The notes: generated by a model not told the origin, from the sequence alone. DNA of 64,000 nt from Microplitis mediator (GCF_029852145.1 NC_079975.1:14815275-14879274), one strand, 5' to 3'. Shown: positions 45,594 to 54,887, counted from the first letter of the stretch. Numbers and translations are program-made.

Positions 45594-46620
45594 CAACATT
45601 TTTTTTTCATATATTTTTTTTCCGTGGGGGGGGGGGGGTGAATTAGTGAATTTAGTTGGTTTAACCGGGCACTCAGCTTGTGTTAGCCATTGTACCCGGG
45701 CCCAGTGAGGACAATTTTATAATTATCGGAGAGGATCGCGGTCCTGGTGATCATTGTTAGTAGGCCTTGCCTTATTGCCAGTCCACCTAACAACGAACTT
45801 GCTAAGCCCACTGTCCTTCCGACAACTATTTATAATTTGACTACTGTAGATACTATTGTTTGTGAGTTTATAGGTGGAGGAAACATAGTTTTTATTCCGG
45901 TGATTCCCCGCCCCGAGTCCAAGGAAGCACGTCGCGGGACACAGCCACTGTCAGCAGTCTTCACTAGTTCAGGAAGAACCGGGACCTGGCGTTAGCTAAG
46001 CCCACCGTCGTTCTCCCGTCACTATGAGTCCTAGCCTTCAGCTACCGCGGCCATCATACGTCGTGTCCTTGTCATCGGGGGGTCTTGTCATTCGAAATTA
46101 TGTCTCCTAAGTAGTTAATGTGGGTGTTATTATGGTCCATCCTTCAGAGCCCACTGTGTAGGATAAGGCACTTATACAATGGAGGATGCCTGTTATCTAA
46201 GGGCAACGTTGGTGGTGGAGGACTTCTTCTATCATTGCTTTGACACGTTGGCTTACACCAAAGCTAGAGGTTCTGCGAATCTTTATGGGCCTCTGCCGCC
46301 ACTAATGCTCGGCCTATCCAGGTGTTCTTCTTTGATAAGAAGCCCCACCCGCTAGCCTAGTCATAGAAGCAGCAGAGCCCTGCAGATTCGATCGAGATTT
46401 TGTGTTCCGCTATCATTTTGTAATGAAGTCGGCGCTACTTTAATTTGGTCGAAAAATTGTCCGTATTCCACCACCAGGGAGCTGACAATGTAATGCACAT
46501 AAATAGTATTGTGAAAATAAAATTCATCGGTGCATGCCGGAATCGAACCTGGTCCTACGCTTTGGTAAGCAAGTACCATGTTCGATAGGCTATTGCCAGC
46601 CCTCTGGGGGGGGGGGGGGT
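45594..46620. other. GC-balanced island between two poly-G tracts, unidentified
   Basis: The block stands out from the AT-rich surroundings and is bounded by G-runs of 13 or more (about 45627-45639 and 46605-46618). On the minus strand at about 46612-46530 there is a tRNA-like stretch with a B-box GGTTCGATTCC and a weak A-box, so a tRNA-derived SINE head is possible. No open frame in the rest matches a family I know. It may be a decayed retroelement. Confidence 0.35.
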
Positions 46621-46989
46621 ACTTATAAATACTGTAAAACATCAAATATTAAAATTCAATTCGGCTTTTTACTATTTTCTAACACTTTTTCAAATCCTTC
46701 TTTTCGTGTTAAGAGAATATAAAGAAAAAATTTATCTAATTAAGAAACAACAACCAACAATTTCAATACCGGCAAAATTTCGAAGTATTTCCATGGGTAC
46801 AAACAATACTGATTCCGTAAGACTTATAATTAATGTTTCGAATAAACAAAAAATTACATATATTTAGAAACAAGTGATTTTAAAAATTCAAAAATATCTA
46901 TTAGTTGATAAATCTTATCATACATCATATATTCAAAGGTATAGGTAAAGGTGGGGGTGAGTAGTAGTCAAGGTGGGGTGGTTAGTAGT

Positions 46990-47240
46990 TAAGGTGGGAG
47001 GGTAATATAAAAAGCTGACATTTTGTCCTACCTTCAATCAGTTATAGTTTCAATTTTCACCTGAAACTTAGATACAAATTCAGTCAGTCTTCCTCATAGG
47101 TAAGTTATTTATATTTTTCCTGACAAGTCTTACATATTTCTTCCAATAAAATCATTTAATCCCTGTTTAAATCTCTTTTAAAACTTTTATATAGTTTCTA
47201 AATTGTTCAAACCCTTTTAAGTTAACTCTTTATGCCGCAG
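46990..47240 (+). promoter_or_regulatory. Candidate TATA promoter plus 5'-UTR intron (left side)
   Basis: A G-rich stretch (46940-47005) is followed by TAATATAAAAAGC and, ~30 bp on, TCAGTT-type initiator sequence. A donor GTAAGT lies at 47100 and an acceptor 'ttatgccgcag' ends at 47240, just before the MEFI-type frame. The same order occurs on the right at 59370-59499. Confidence 0.5.
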
Positions 47241-47273
47241 GACATTCAAATTAATTAATTGCGAATTGTGGAA

Positions 47274-47417
47274 ATGGAGTTTATAATCGATTTTGTGGGT
47301 TTCGAAATCCCTGACGGATCATTTGTACTCAAAGAAGTCTACATTACTGATATTACGCTTTCTGAAAAGATGTATGAATCTCGTTTTTATTCTATTTATG
47401 AGTCTATGAGTCTATGA
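47274..47417 (+). pseudogene. MEFI-type Polinton protein, N-terminal fragment
   Basis: The 47-residue frame starts MEFIIDFVGFEIPDGSFVLK. This N-terminus resembles proteins common in arthropod Polintons and related integrated viruses, which begin MEF(I/V) and continue with a Phe-Val-Lys-Glu strand. Those proteins are far longer. Here the frame ends where 'gagtctat' has been duplicated in tandem (47395-47417), so slippage has probably cut the gene. It sits directly behind a candidate 5' intron and promoter. Confidence 0.5.
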
Positions 47418-47441
47418 GTCCTAAAAAATAACCAAAAAATC

Positions 47442-47573
47442 ATGGACTATCAAGTGTGTCATGAACACGATGGTGTAGGTGACATTTATCCATACAAGAA
47501 AAACTGTTATGCATGTAATGAACGGAAAATAAACTATTGTACATATAGTTCTAACGTCTTCTTAAGAAAATAA
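47442..47573 (+). CDS. Small Cys/His protein (43 aa), probably the C-terminal part of the preceding gene
   Basis: The frame contains a zinc-binding-like pattern: CHEHDG...KKNCYACNERKINYC. MEFI-type proteins end in a similar Cys/His tail, and this frame lies 24 bp after the N-terminal fragment, so both may be remnants of one gene with an internal deletion. Alternatively it is an independent small zinc-finger gene. Confidence 0.35.
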   Translation: MDYQVCHEHDGVGDIYPYKKNCYACNERKINYCTYSSNVFLRK

Positions 47574-47621
47574 TGTATTTCCTTAGAAATTCGTTGTGCT
47601 ATAAATTAATAACTTTTACAG

Positions 47622-47864
47622 AATAAAACAGATTCACATGATATAATTGTTAAGAAAAAAGTTCGATTCAATCCAACACCCATTATTCATCATATGCGAG
47701 TATGGAATTTCGCATATCAATATGCTAGGAAAGGTAAATGGATGCAAGCAGCTGCAGATCGTGAGCGTTTTAGACGCAGAATTAATAAACTAAATATTAT
47801 TCTAGAACCTGTATTAATTAACAAATATAATTATATAAATAAAAATTATAATATTAAATTATAG
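47622..47864 (+). CDS. GADD34/PPP1R15-like PP1-targeting exon (80 codons)
   Basis: The open stretch starts at an acceptor ('aacttttacag' ending 47621), is preceded in frame by two stops, and ends at TAG 47862, so it is a terminal exon. Residues 13-16 are KVRF, a textbook PP1-docking motif, followed by RVWNFAYQYARKGKW and DRERFRRRI. This layout of docking motif, Trp, ARKG-x-W and DRxRFxRRI is the conserved C-terminal domain of PPP1R15/GADD34, which brings PP1 to phosphorylated eIF2alpha to restart translation. Viral relatives are known in herpes-, pox- and asfarviruses. The exon lies between the MEFI remnant and the capsid gene. The upstream exon was not identified. It could be a captured host fragment and not a working gene. 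Confidence 0.65.
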   Translation, partial: NKTDSHDIIVKKKVRFNPTPIIHHMRVWNFAYQYARKGKWMQAAADRERFRRRINKLNIILEPVLINKYNYINKNYNIKL

Positions 47865-47975
47865 GTTAAACTGTAACGTAAAAATAATAAAATAAAAAAA
47901 CACTTGAATTAAATTTTTATTTTTCATTATTATTATTTATTCAAAACCTTTATCTTATAGAGTACAAAATATTGC

Positions 47976-49208
47976 TTACATTAATTTTCTAACATTATTA
48001 CTTATAGGATTATATTCAATTATACGATCGTGTAAAATTAGACAGTATGCCGATGTTTGAGGTGAAAATGGAACTTTAGATTCAAATTCTACTCTAACAT
48101 CCACTGGCCCAGATTTTATAGCTTCATTTTGTTTAGAACAATCAATTACATAAAGTGGGGCTTCTTTTAAAAATGCTGCCTTTGTCAACAATGGTTCTGG
48201 TTCTTTACCATAGTATGATGTTTGAAAATTAGTGTACATATCATATAATAATGCATACTGATTGCGATCGATATCAAGATTCAAATTACCATAAGGATAA
48301 CTTTGAGAATTGAGGAAAAGTTTTACATCTCTAAGATTACAATGATCAAATTGACTGGCATCTTTTTTAACTGCGTTTTTCCTCGCAGTTTGAAATCCCA
48401 GAATCACATAACGTGGTTTCTCCAGCTGTGTTGATGTTTTAATTTGCCAAATGTGTTTTGTAGTTGCTGGAAGTAATGGATATTCATACAACTCCTATGA
48501 ACGAAAACTCATTGAAATAGCTGGATCACTTGATATATAAATTAATGCTTGAATTTTCTGCTTATCAGACATAGTGATGTGTGGTATGAGCCACTCAACT
48601 TTATTTGGAGTAATCTTAACGTTTGCAGCAACATCAGTAACTGTTGCTGGTTTATGTATGTAAGCGTTAAGATCAGTATTTGATCTTCTGATAACTAACT
48701 CATATGTTGCATTCATGACAATACGATTGTAATCTTCAGCAAACCCAAGCACGACACTTAATGGTATGGATACATCAAAGTATCCATCATCATTAGTTAA
48801 TTTATTAGCATCACCCATCAACCACCCAGCATTTTCCATAAGATTTCGCTGTCCTGGACTTAGAGATGTGTAACTCTTCATCAGACATGTAATAGCTACA
48901 TTTTGACATTGATCAATCACAACACCATTTAGGAGTAGGGATAATTCTTCAATCATATGACAAACAGCCATATTCACCAACTCCATTGTTTCATTAACTG
49001 CAGTCCCATCTGATTTTGTAAATTTTCCAGTTATGTGTAGTGTACTTTTGTTTAGTAATAAACATAAGCCTTGATTTTGCACACAGATACGGATTTCATC
49101 GTTATTATTTAATGTTGATGATGCGTATGGTTGATGTGCATGAAGTTCATAGTGTGCGATCGATTCATCATACACAATTGGTTTCTGAATGTCTAAGATT
49201 CCCGCCAT
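47976..49208 (-). pseudogene. MCP: Polinton major capsid protein, one in-frame stop
   Basis: The reading frame is open from MAGILDIQKP (49208) to 47976 except for one TAG at 48495-48497, about 238 codons in. Both halves are in the same frame. The N-terminal half (IVYDESIAHYELHAHQPY, ISLSPG-type loops) and the C-terminal half (YEYPLLPATTKHIWQIKTS, EKPRYVILGFQTAR) resemble the double-jelly-roll capsid protein of Polintons and adintoviruses, which forms the hexon-like shell. The downstream half shows no further damage, so the stop is recent or suppressed. The start at 49208 is preferred to an in-frame ATG seven codons earlier because family members begin near it. Gene order penton, small ORF, capsid is kept. 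Confidence 0.85.
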
Positions 49209-49239
49209 GGTAATATAATGCAGCAAAAATTAATTTTCT

Positions 49240-49401
49240 TTATTTTCCCAATTTTCCACGTAACTTTAATCCGAGACTTTTGAGAAATTGAGCGTTCTGA
49301 TGTGTTAACACTTTGGCATGTGCACGATGACTGATCGGTTTGAGGCATTTTGACTCAATTTTATACCCTCCACCAGTTTTGGTATTAAAAACAATTCCCA
49401 T
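49240..49401 (-). CDS. Small basic Polinton ORF (53 aa)
   Basis: MGIVFNTKTGGGYKIESKCL... ends in NAQFLKSLGLKLRGKLGK. Its ATG overlaps the stop of the penton-like gene as TAATG, and it ends 31 nt before the capsid ATG. Small proteins ending in a similar 'N-x-x-FLKSLG' pattern accompany capsid genes in many Polintons. The function is unknown. A basic core or cement role is only a guess. Confidence 0.6.
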   Translation of the reverse strand: MGIVFNTKTGGGYKIESKCLKPISHRAHAKVLTHQNAQFLKSLGLKLRGKLGK

Positions 49402-50162
49402 TATTTTATAAACTTTATATGTAATCGTATAGTTATTGTTTCACTGCGAAAATTCACAGATTTCCTATCCTGATCTACTATGGACACTCTAAGATAACGT
49501 ATTGTATCGACGGCGACTGGAAGGTAAATGATGTGCGATGGGATTTCAATGATCTTATATCCAGGTGCAACAGATGGGAAAAACTCATGGATTGTGGCCG
49601 CTTTGTGATTATTTATGTATGCACCACTAGTAATATTACACTCGAGTCTCAACGCATTAATTTTGAGAATCGTTACTGGTAAATCAGACTTGTGCAAGAT
49701 ATTTGATGCTAGAGATCGATTCGTAAATCCTAATAACGATGCAATTGAATCTTTAGGCTCAAAATTTGTAGGCTTACTGCACTTAATTTCACTATGCAAT
49801 TCATTATTGTTTGCTTTCAGGCTGAATTCCAAATTTTCCGGTAGCTCTTTTAATAAATACTTTTCAATATCTTTTAACTCATAACTGCCCGTTGGTATTG
49901 TTATTACAGTATCAGCCAAGACCTCTTCTCTTTGAGCATCTGTCAAATAACGATCTATTTCTGAAACACGGTTTTTGTTTGCATCACTAGCTATATAAAA
50001 CTTGTTAGCACCAACATCAATATTAGGTATTGAATTAAACGTTAAGAGTTCCACAAGACTCAAAGCATATTTTTTCAATGGTGATAGTTCAATGGGTGGA
50101 AAATAATCAGCCTCTAATACAGAGGAATTTCCTGATAGTGTTAATGTGAACGAATCAGCCAT
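49401..50162 (-). CDS. Penton-like minor capsid protein
   Basis: This intact 253-residue frame starts MADSFTLTLSGNSSVLEADY. The opening, the YALSLVELLTFNSIPNI segment and the C-terminal strand pattern resemble the single-jelly-roll minor capsid (penton) protein of Polintons, which sits at capsid vertices. It is followed by a small ORF at a TAATG overlap and then by the capsid gene. No breaks seen. Confidence 0.8.
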   Translation of the reverse strand: MADSFTLTLSGNSSVLEADYFPPIELSPLKKYALSLVELLTFNSIPNIDVGANKFYIASDANKNRVSEIDRYLTDAQREEVLADTVITIPTGSYELKDIEKYLLKELPENLEFSLKANNNELHSEIKCSKPTNFEPKDSIASLLGFTNRSLASNILHKSDLPVTILKINALRLECNITSGAYINNHKAATIHEFFPSVAPGYKIIEIPSHIIYLPVAVDTIRYLRVSIVDQDRKSVNFRSETITIRLHIKFIK

Positions 50163-50194
50163 GACTGATGTCTAGCTGATTAATTCACATCAAT

Positions 50195-50547
50195 TTATAG
50201 CTGATCACTGAGAAATTTGAGACACAAATGGCCGCATATTACTGTATTAAAATCCTGATATCGCTTATAATTATATTTTATGCTACCAACATCAAGATAT
50301 TCCATGAGATCTTTTGGTGGTTGTAAATTACCAAAACTATTATTACTATTATTACCATTTTTTTGTATGCAACCCAGTGTGAACCAGGTCCATTTTTATC
50401 ATCAAGGTTTATAATTGCGGATTCATTGATTCTTGGTCCTGACTTTGGTAAATCGTTTCTCATGAAAACACCTCGAAAGTGTGGAATTTCCAAATCTTTA
50501 GCATACTTCAGCAAATCAAAGTTAGTGAGTGCTCGATGTGGTAGCAT
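50195..50547 (-). pseudogene. PRO: Adenain-like cysteine protease, one frameshift
   Basis: From MLPHRALTNFDLLKY (50547) the frame carries the strongly conserved protease N-terminus and catalytic His region (NGPGSHWVAY). At a run of seven A residues (+ strand T-run near 50361-50373) the frame shifts by one base. The continuation, with FGNLQPPKDL and the catalytic-Cys region VICGHLCLKFL, is open in the other frame to the stop at 50195. The enzyme matures virion proteins in adenoviruses and is standard in Polintons. A short GTAATAATA repeat lies at the break, where the usual acidic catalytic residue is expected. The ATG overlaps the stop of the upstream gene as TAATG. Confidence 0.85.
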
Positions 50548-50906
50548 TATTCGTTTTTTGGGTAAGGACTTAGATATAAACCCATACCTTCTTTGTATGG
50601 TGTCAGATATAAACCTTTGCCAAGTGCTATTGCTTCCATTGTTTCGTTGTGACGCTTACTTTCATCAAATTTTCGTTTAGCTGAGTTAGCTTGATGCATA
50701 ACCCGAGCTATACCAGCAGCACCACCAGCCAGAGCACCAGTAGCACTTAAGCCAGCGAATAATGGTATCAAAAATGGTAGTATACCACCAACTTTTGTTG
50801 GTACTGGTAAAACACGAGGTAGTTTAATATTTTTTTTACCACCAGCTTGTTTCACAGCCTCACGGGCACTTTTCAATGCTGATTTAACTGGCCATAAACC
50901 AGTCAT
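50547..50906 (-). CDS. pX-like small membrane/cement protein
   Basis: This 119-residue protein has a basic N-terminus, a hydrophobic Gly/Ala-rich segment (ILPFLIPLFAGLSATGALAG, about 41-60), a basic/acidic helix (SAKRKFDESKRHNETMEAIA) and a C-terminal repeat of G(K/M)GLYL(T/S)PY. Proteins with this layout sit between PLA2 and protease genes in Polintons and adintoviruses and are compared with adenovirus core or membrane-active proteins. It ends on the protease start (TAATG). Frame intact. Confidence 0.75.
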   Translation of the reverse strand: MTGLWPVKSALKSAREAVKQAGGKKNIKLPRVLPVPTKVGGILPFLIPLFAGLSATGALAGGAAGIARVMHQANSAKRKFDESKRHNETMEAIALGKGLYLTPYKEGMGLYLSPYPKNE

Positions 50907-50934
50907 AGATTTTTAGCGAATTTTACTATATTTT

Positions 50935-51402
50935 TTATGGGAACACTAGGCTTTTTATTTTTTTTTTATTTATCCTCCCAACCGCTATCGATGTCTTTTT
51001 TTTTTTCTGAGTCTTTTTAGTTGTTTTGTTTGGACTTCGTTTTTTCTTTGACACTGCCTCTTTCAGACCCATCCCTAAACTCCTCTTTATCCTCATAGTT
51101 TTATTAACACCCCAAGCAACTGTTTTTTCTCCAATACTCGCGTCTTCTGCGTGAACACGTTTCAAGGCCTTCTCTGCAAGTTCTTTATCAGCCTCGTGAC
51201 GTGCAGCGATATTTTTAGGATTTTGTGCGTATGCAATATCGTGTTCTTTGCACGCTTTATCTAGAGGATTGATACCCGGATCACCACGAGCTAATCTTTT
51301 TGTTAACTTTGTACCTGGTCCACAATATTGATAACCTGGCACATGTAATTCAATCGGTAGTTTATTAATAATACTATTAACAAAACCCCCACCAATTTTC
51401 AT
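50935..51402 (-). CDS. PLA2-domain virion protein
   Basis: The chosen start is MKIGGGF (51402), because an upstream ATG at 51501 would leave only 14 nt before the divergent ATPase gene. The PLA2 core follows at once: calcium loop YQYCGPGTKL and catalytic dyad in KACKEHDIAYA. The tail is Lys-rich (KKKRSPNKTTKKTQKKKK). This resembles the parvovirus VP1-type and Polinton PLA2 proteins, thought to breach the endosomal membrane during entry. No breaks seen. Confidence 0.85.
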   Translation of the reverse strand: MKIGGGFVNSIINKLPIELHVPGYQYCGPGTKLTKRLARGDPGINPLDKACKEHDIAYAQNPKNIAARHEADKELAEKALKRVHAEDASIGEKTVAWGVNKTMRIKRSLGMGLKEAVSKKKRSPNKTTKKTQKKKKTSIAVGRINKKKIKSLVFP

Positions 51403-51545
51403 TGTATTATTTATACATCTACACTCAATCATTGGTGCATCACGACTGAATTTAAATTCTATAAAACGGTAATACTTATAGGTAATCGAATGAGTTGTCA
51501 TTTAAATATCGTTGAATGAACATCACGACATCTCGAAAAATAAAA
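51403..51545. promoter_or_regulatory. Divergent intergenic region, PLA2 versus ATPase
   Basis: The PLA2-side genes run left and the ATPase-side genes run right from this ~140-bp interval, so it should hold both late-type promoters. No classical TATA box is obvious. Confidence 0.4.
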
Positions 51546-52253
51546 ATGAAATATCAGAAGCAATCAGCTAAATTACCAGTTATTAATTTCGATCAAATCG
51601 TTCAAGGTGATAAAAATTTTCCAAAACGTCATGGTACACTGCTACCAAATACTGTTCGTGCAGTGCTCTGTGGACCATCAAATTGTGGAAAAACCAATGC
51701 ACTTCTTGCATTAATTACTCATCCTAACGGTTTGAGATTTGAAAATATATATCTATATTCAAAATCTCTAAACCAGCCGAAATATAAATTTTTAGAATCA
51801 CTTCTACAACCGATAGAAGGTCTAGGTTATTTTCCATTTAATGATCATGAAGAAGTTGTAAAACCGGATGGAGCACAACCAAATTCACTAATGATATTTG
51901 ATGATGTGGCATGCGAGAAACAAGATCATATAAGAGCATATTTTTGTATGGGTAGGCATAAAGATGTTGACAGTTTTTATCTTTGTCAAACTTATACTCG
52001 TATCCCAAAACATCTGATACGTGATAATGCCAATTTTCTCGTACTTTTTCGTCAAGATAAAATGAATTTAAAACATATCTATAATGATCATGTGAATACC
52101 GATATGTCATATAATACTTTTAAAGAATTATGCTCAGCATGTTGGAATAATGACTCTAGCAATAGATATGGTTTCGTTGTTACAGATAAGGATAGTGACT
52201 TGAATAATGGAAGATACAGAAGCGGCTTTGATAATTTCATTCATATAAATTAA
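51546..52253 (+). CDS. ATP: A32/FtsK-type DNA packaging ATPase
   Basis: Start chosen at MKYQKQSAKLPVINFDQI; an ATG ten codons earlier is possible. Walker A is GPSNCGKT and Walker B is SLMIFDDV about 70 residues on, both as in Polinton, virophage and poxvirus A32-type packaging ATPases, which pump the genome into the capsid. It heads the rightward gene block. No breaks seen. Confidence 0.92.
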   Translation: MKYQKQSAKLPVINFDQIVQGDKNFPKRHGTLLPNTVRAVLCGPSNCGKTNALLALITHPNGLRFENIYLYSKSLNQPKYKFLESLLQPIEGLGYFPFNDHEEVVKPDGAQPNSLMIFDDVACEKQDHIRAYFCMGRHKDVDSFYLCQTYTRIPKHLIRDNANFLVLFRQDKMNLKHIYNDHVNTDMSYNTFKELCSACWNNDSSNRYGFVVTDKDSDLNNGRYRSGFDNFIHIN

Positions 52254-52305
52254 TTGACAATTGATGAATTTTGTATAGTTACGCAACGTACTTGATTGTG
52301 ACAAC

Positions 52306-53275
52306 ATGGATTTAAAAAATATTTCCGAACAGCAAGAAATGTCACACCGAATATCTATAGCTAGTGACGCTATCCGTGAAAAACATAAAAAATTAAAGTT
52401 AGGTAAAGATACGAGTGAACAAACAATGCGTGAAATGTTTAAACCTATAGTTACACCTCTGAAAACACTTGTTGAAAATGCCAAGATAATAAAAACTGAA
52501 AATTTTTCTCAGATAAAAAATGAAAATTTACCGCAAATAAAAAATTTTTCTCACGCAAATTCATCCTATGAACCAAGTGATGCGAGTTTTTATAACGCTA
52601 TTGATTCTCAAATTGAAAAGACTCAAGATATAATTGACGATCAAAGTAGTGAAAGTTTAAATCAAACAATTTTACAGAGAAATATCAATGCTACAAGTAC
52701 CCCCCATAAAATCAACTAATACTCTCTCAAGCTATCTTAATATGTTACATAAACATTATAAGGATCTAGATATAAGATATGGTATTCGAAAAAGAAATAA
52801 TCGAACATTTATTGGTGATTCAGAAATTGCGTTTAAAGATAACACTACTCTCATTATTAATGATAAAAATTATACTTTAACTCCAGGATTACTTGAATTG
52901 TTATTTAAAAAACAGCCTAAAAAAACTCTCATTACTAAAGATGATGAAAATCAATATGTTGAGATCGTTATAGCCACCAACACCCATCGAAAGCATTATA
53001 ACCCAGAAAGAAGTATTTACACTGAGAAAACACAAAAATTCAACGATTATATAGCAAAATATATCAATTTAAATCAAAATGGTTCAGGATTACCTAGTCT
53101 CATGACAGCTTCAAGAAAACGTAAAAATATTGACTATGTTTACTGGGACAATTGTAATGAACTCGTTGATCGTCTTCGATTACTAACAGCATCTCAGGCT
53201 GCTGGTAACCCAAGTCATTCTAATGAAATAATTTCTATTATCGAAGAGTTGCGTGAAGCTAAAGTTATTTATTAA
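52306..53275 (+). pseudogene. Conserved Polinton protein of unknown function, frameshifted
   Basis: Two overlapping frames (52306-52719 and 52688-53275) together resemble one Polinton protein. Its N-terminal part has a helical QQEMSHRISIASDAIREKHK segment, and its C-terminal part has RYGIRKRNNRTFIGDSEIAF and YTLTPGLLELLFKKQP. The switch falls at a run of six C residues near 52701, which suggests a one-base indel. In relatives the two parts are fused. If the frames are used separately they overlap by 32 nt. Confidence 0.75.
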
Positions 53276-53335
53276 TCACGAGCACTGCTAAGATTTCATC
53301 ACTTGTCTGTAAACTGTTGATGAGGATAGAACGAA

Positions 53336-53830
53336 ATGGGTATTGATATATTTGGACGAGTCTCAACATCATCTAATGATAATGTTAAAAGTGGTAGTGT
53401 TGGCCCCGCAGGAGTAGGATTTAAATTTACTAGTGACGGTCAATATGATATGAATCATAAAAGACTCTGCAATCTTGGTGAGCCTACTGATGGATTTGAT
53501 GCAATATCTTTAACAACTATGCAACATGCTATCAATAATCAACTAGTTCCGGTAAATAAAAAAATTGCTCATAACAATTCATGTATCAGTGTTATGGAAT
53601 CACAAAGACAAGAGTATGAAGCAAAACAAGATATTAAACAAACTTCGATATCAGAACTCATTTCCACTTTGGAAACCAAAGTGAGTGGATTGGATAAAAT
53701 AATTGATCTTCATCAAACAACGATTGATGGACTAACAGCACGTACGGTGAATCTTTTAAAATCAGTGATACGCGATGGGCGAATGATTGGTGACATAGAA
53801 CTTAAACTAACCAAACTTTTCGAAAATTAA
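53336..53830 (+). CDS. Polinton protein with GPAG motif and coiled coil, possibly fibre-like
   Basis: This intact 164-residue frame runs MGIDIFGRVSTSSND, GPAGVGFKFTSDGQYDM and NHKRLCNLGEPTDGFDAISL, then a long helical, coiled-coil-like half. Short Gly-rich openings followed by 'DGxYDMxxKRLxN' are typical of a Polinton protein near the integrase and recall adhesin or tail-fibre connectors. The role is inferred only. Confidence 0.65.
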   Translation: MGIDIFGRVSTSSNDNVKSGSVGPAGVGFKFTSDGQYDMNHKRLCNLGEPTDGFDAISLTTMQHAINNQLVPVNKKIAHNNSCISVMESQRQEYEAKQDIKQTSISELISTLETKVSGLDKIIDLHQTTIDGLTARTVNLLKSVIRDGRMIGDIELKLTKLFEN

Positions 53831-53840
53831 AATGGATGGT

Positions 53841-54757
53841 GAAAAAGCAGTGATAGCTCAAGAGCTTATAAACAAGCTCGTAAAAATTATCCACGTCGTC
53901 ATGTTGATATACGAGGCTTAGACGAAACATGGCAAGCTGATCTTGTCGATATGATCTCTTACTCCTCAAATAATAATGGGTATAAGTATTTACTTACAAT
54001 TATAGATAATTTTTCAAAATATAGTTGGGTGGTACCTATGAAGAGTAAAAATGCTAAAGATACTACAGCTGCTATGGAATCCATTTTAAAACAAGGACGC
54101 ACACCTAAAAATTTACATGTAGATCAGGGAAAAGAGTTTTATAATAAAGAATTTAATAATCTTATGAAGCGTTACAATATTAACATGTATTCGACATTTA
54201 GCAACTTGAAAGCATCGATCTGTGAACGTTTCAATCGTACGCTAAAAAATAAAATGTGGCAAAAATTTTCATTTCGCGGAAATTACAAATGGATTGATAT
54301 ACTGGATGATCTAGTTAAAATTTATAATAATACCAAACATCGAACTATTAAAATGAAACCAGCTGATGTTACCACAATCAATGAAAAACTAGTTTTACAA
54401 AAGATTTATGAACCTCTTCGAATCAAGTAAGCAGTAAAAAAGGAAAAGTTTAAAATTGAAGATAGAGTACAAATAAGCAAATATAAACATGTATTTGAGA
54501 AAGGATATACACCAAACTGGACGACTGAAATTTTCACAATCAAATCAATACAAAATACTTATCCTGTGACATATAAACTTGCTGATTACCTTGATCAACC
54601 TATTGAAGGAGGCTTCTATGAACAGGAGCTCAGCAAAGTAAAATATCCTGATGTATACCTTATTGAAAAAATTGTTAAAAAGCGTGGAAATCAAGTTTAT
54701 GTGAAATGGCTTGGTTTTGACAGCTCACATATCAGTTGGATCAGCGAATCAGAATAA
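53841..54757 (+). pseudogene. INT: Chromodomain integrase (retroviral type), no start and one stop
   Basis: The frame opens after a TGA near 53840 without a usable ATG before the core. Core residues are visible: ADLVDM (first Asp), HVDQGKEFYN (second Asp) and CERFNRTLKN (Glu). A TAA at 54428-54430 interrupts the frame. The same frame then continues for 109 codons through an SH3-like segment into a chromodomain (YLIEKIVKKRGNQVYVKWLG). This is the Polinton c-integrase that inserts the element into host DNA. A small overlapping ATG frame at 53832 is not related to it. Confidence 0.88.
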
Positions 54758-54887
54758 TAAAAAAAAATTGTACATTTTTTCTGAAACAAAATACATTATA
54801 TTTGAAAAAAAAAATAAATAAATAAGTTTTTTAGTTTTTTTTTTTAATTTTATTTTCATTTACAAATAAAAAATTATAATTTATACA

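Noticed and set aside
46530..46612. tRNA gene on the minus strand
   Set aside because: Only the B-box is good; the T-stem and acceptor do not pair properly, so at most a SINE relic.
53832..53921. Short ATG frame at the start of the integrase region
   Set aside because: It is out of frame with the integrase homology and ends after about 29 codons.
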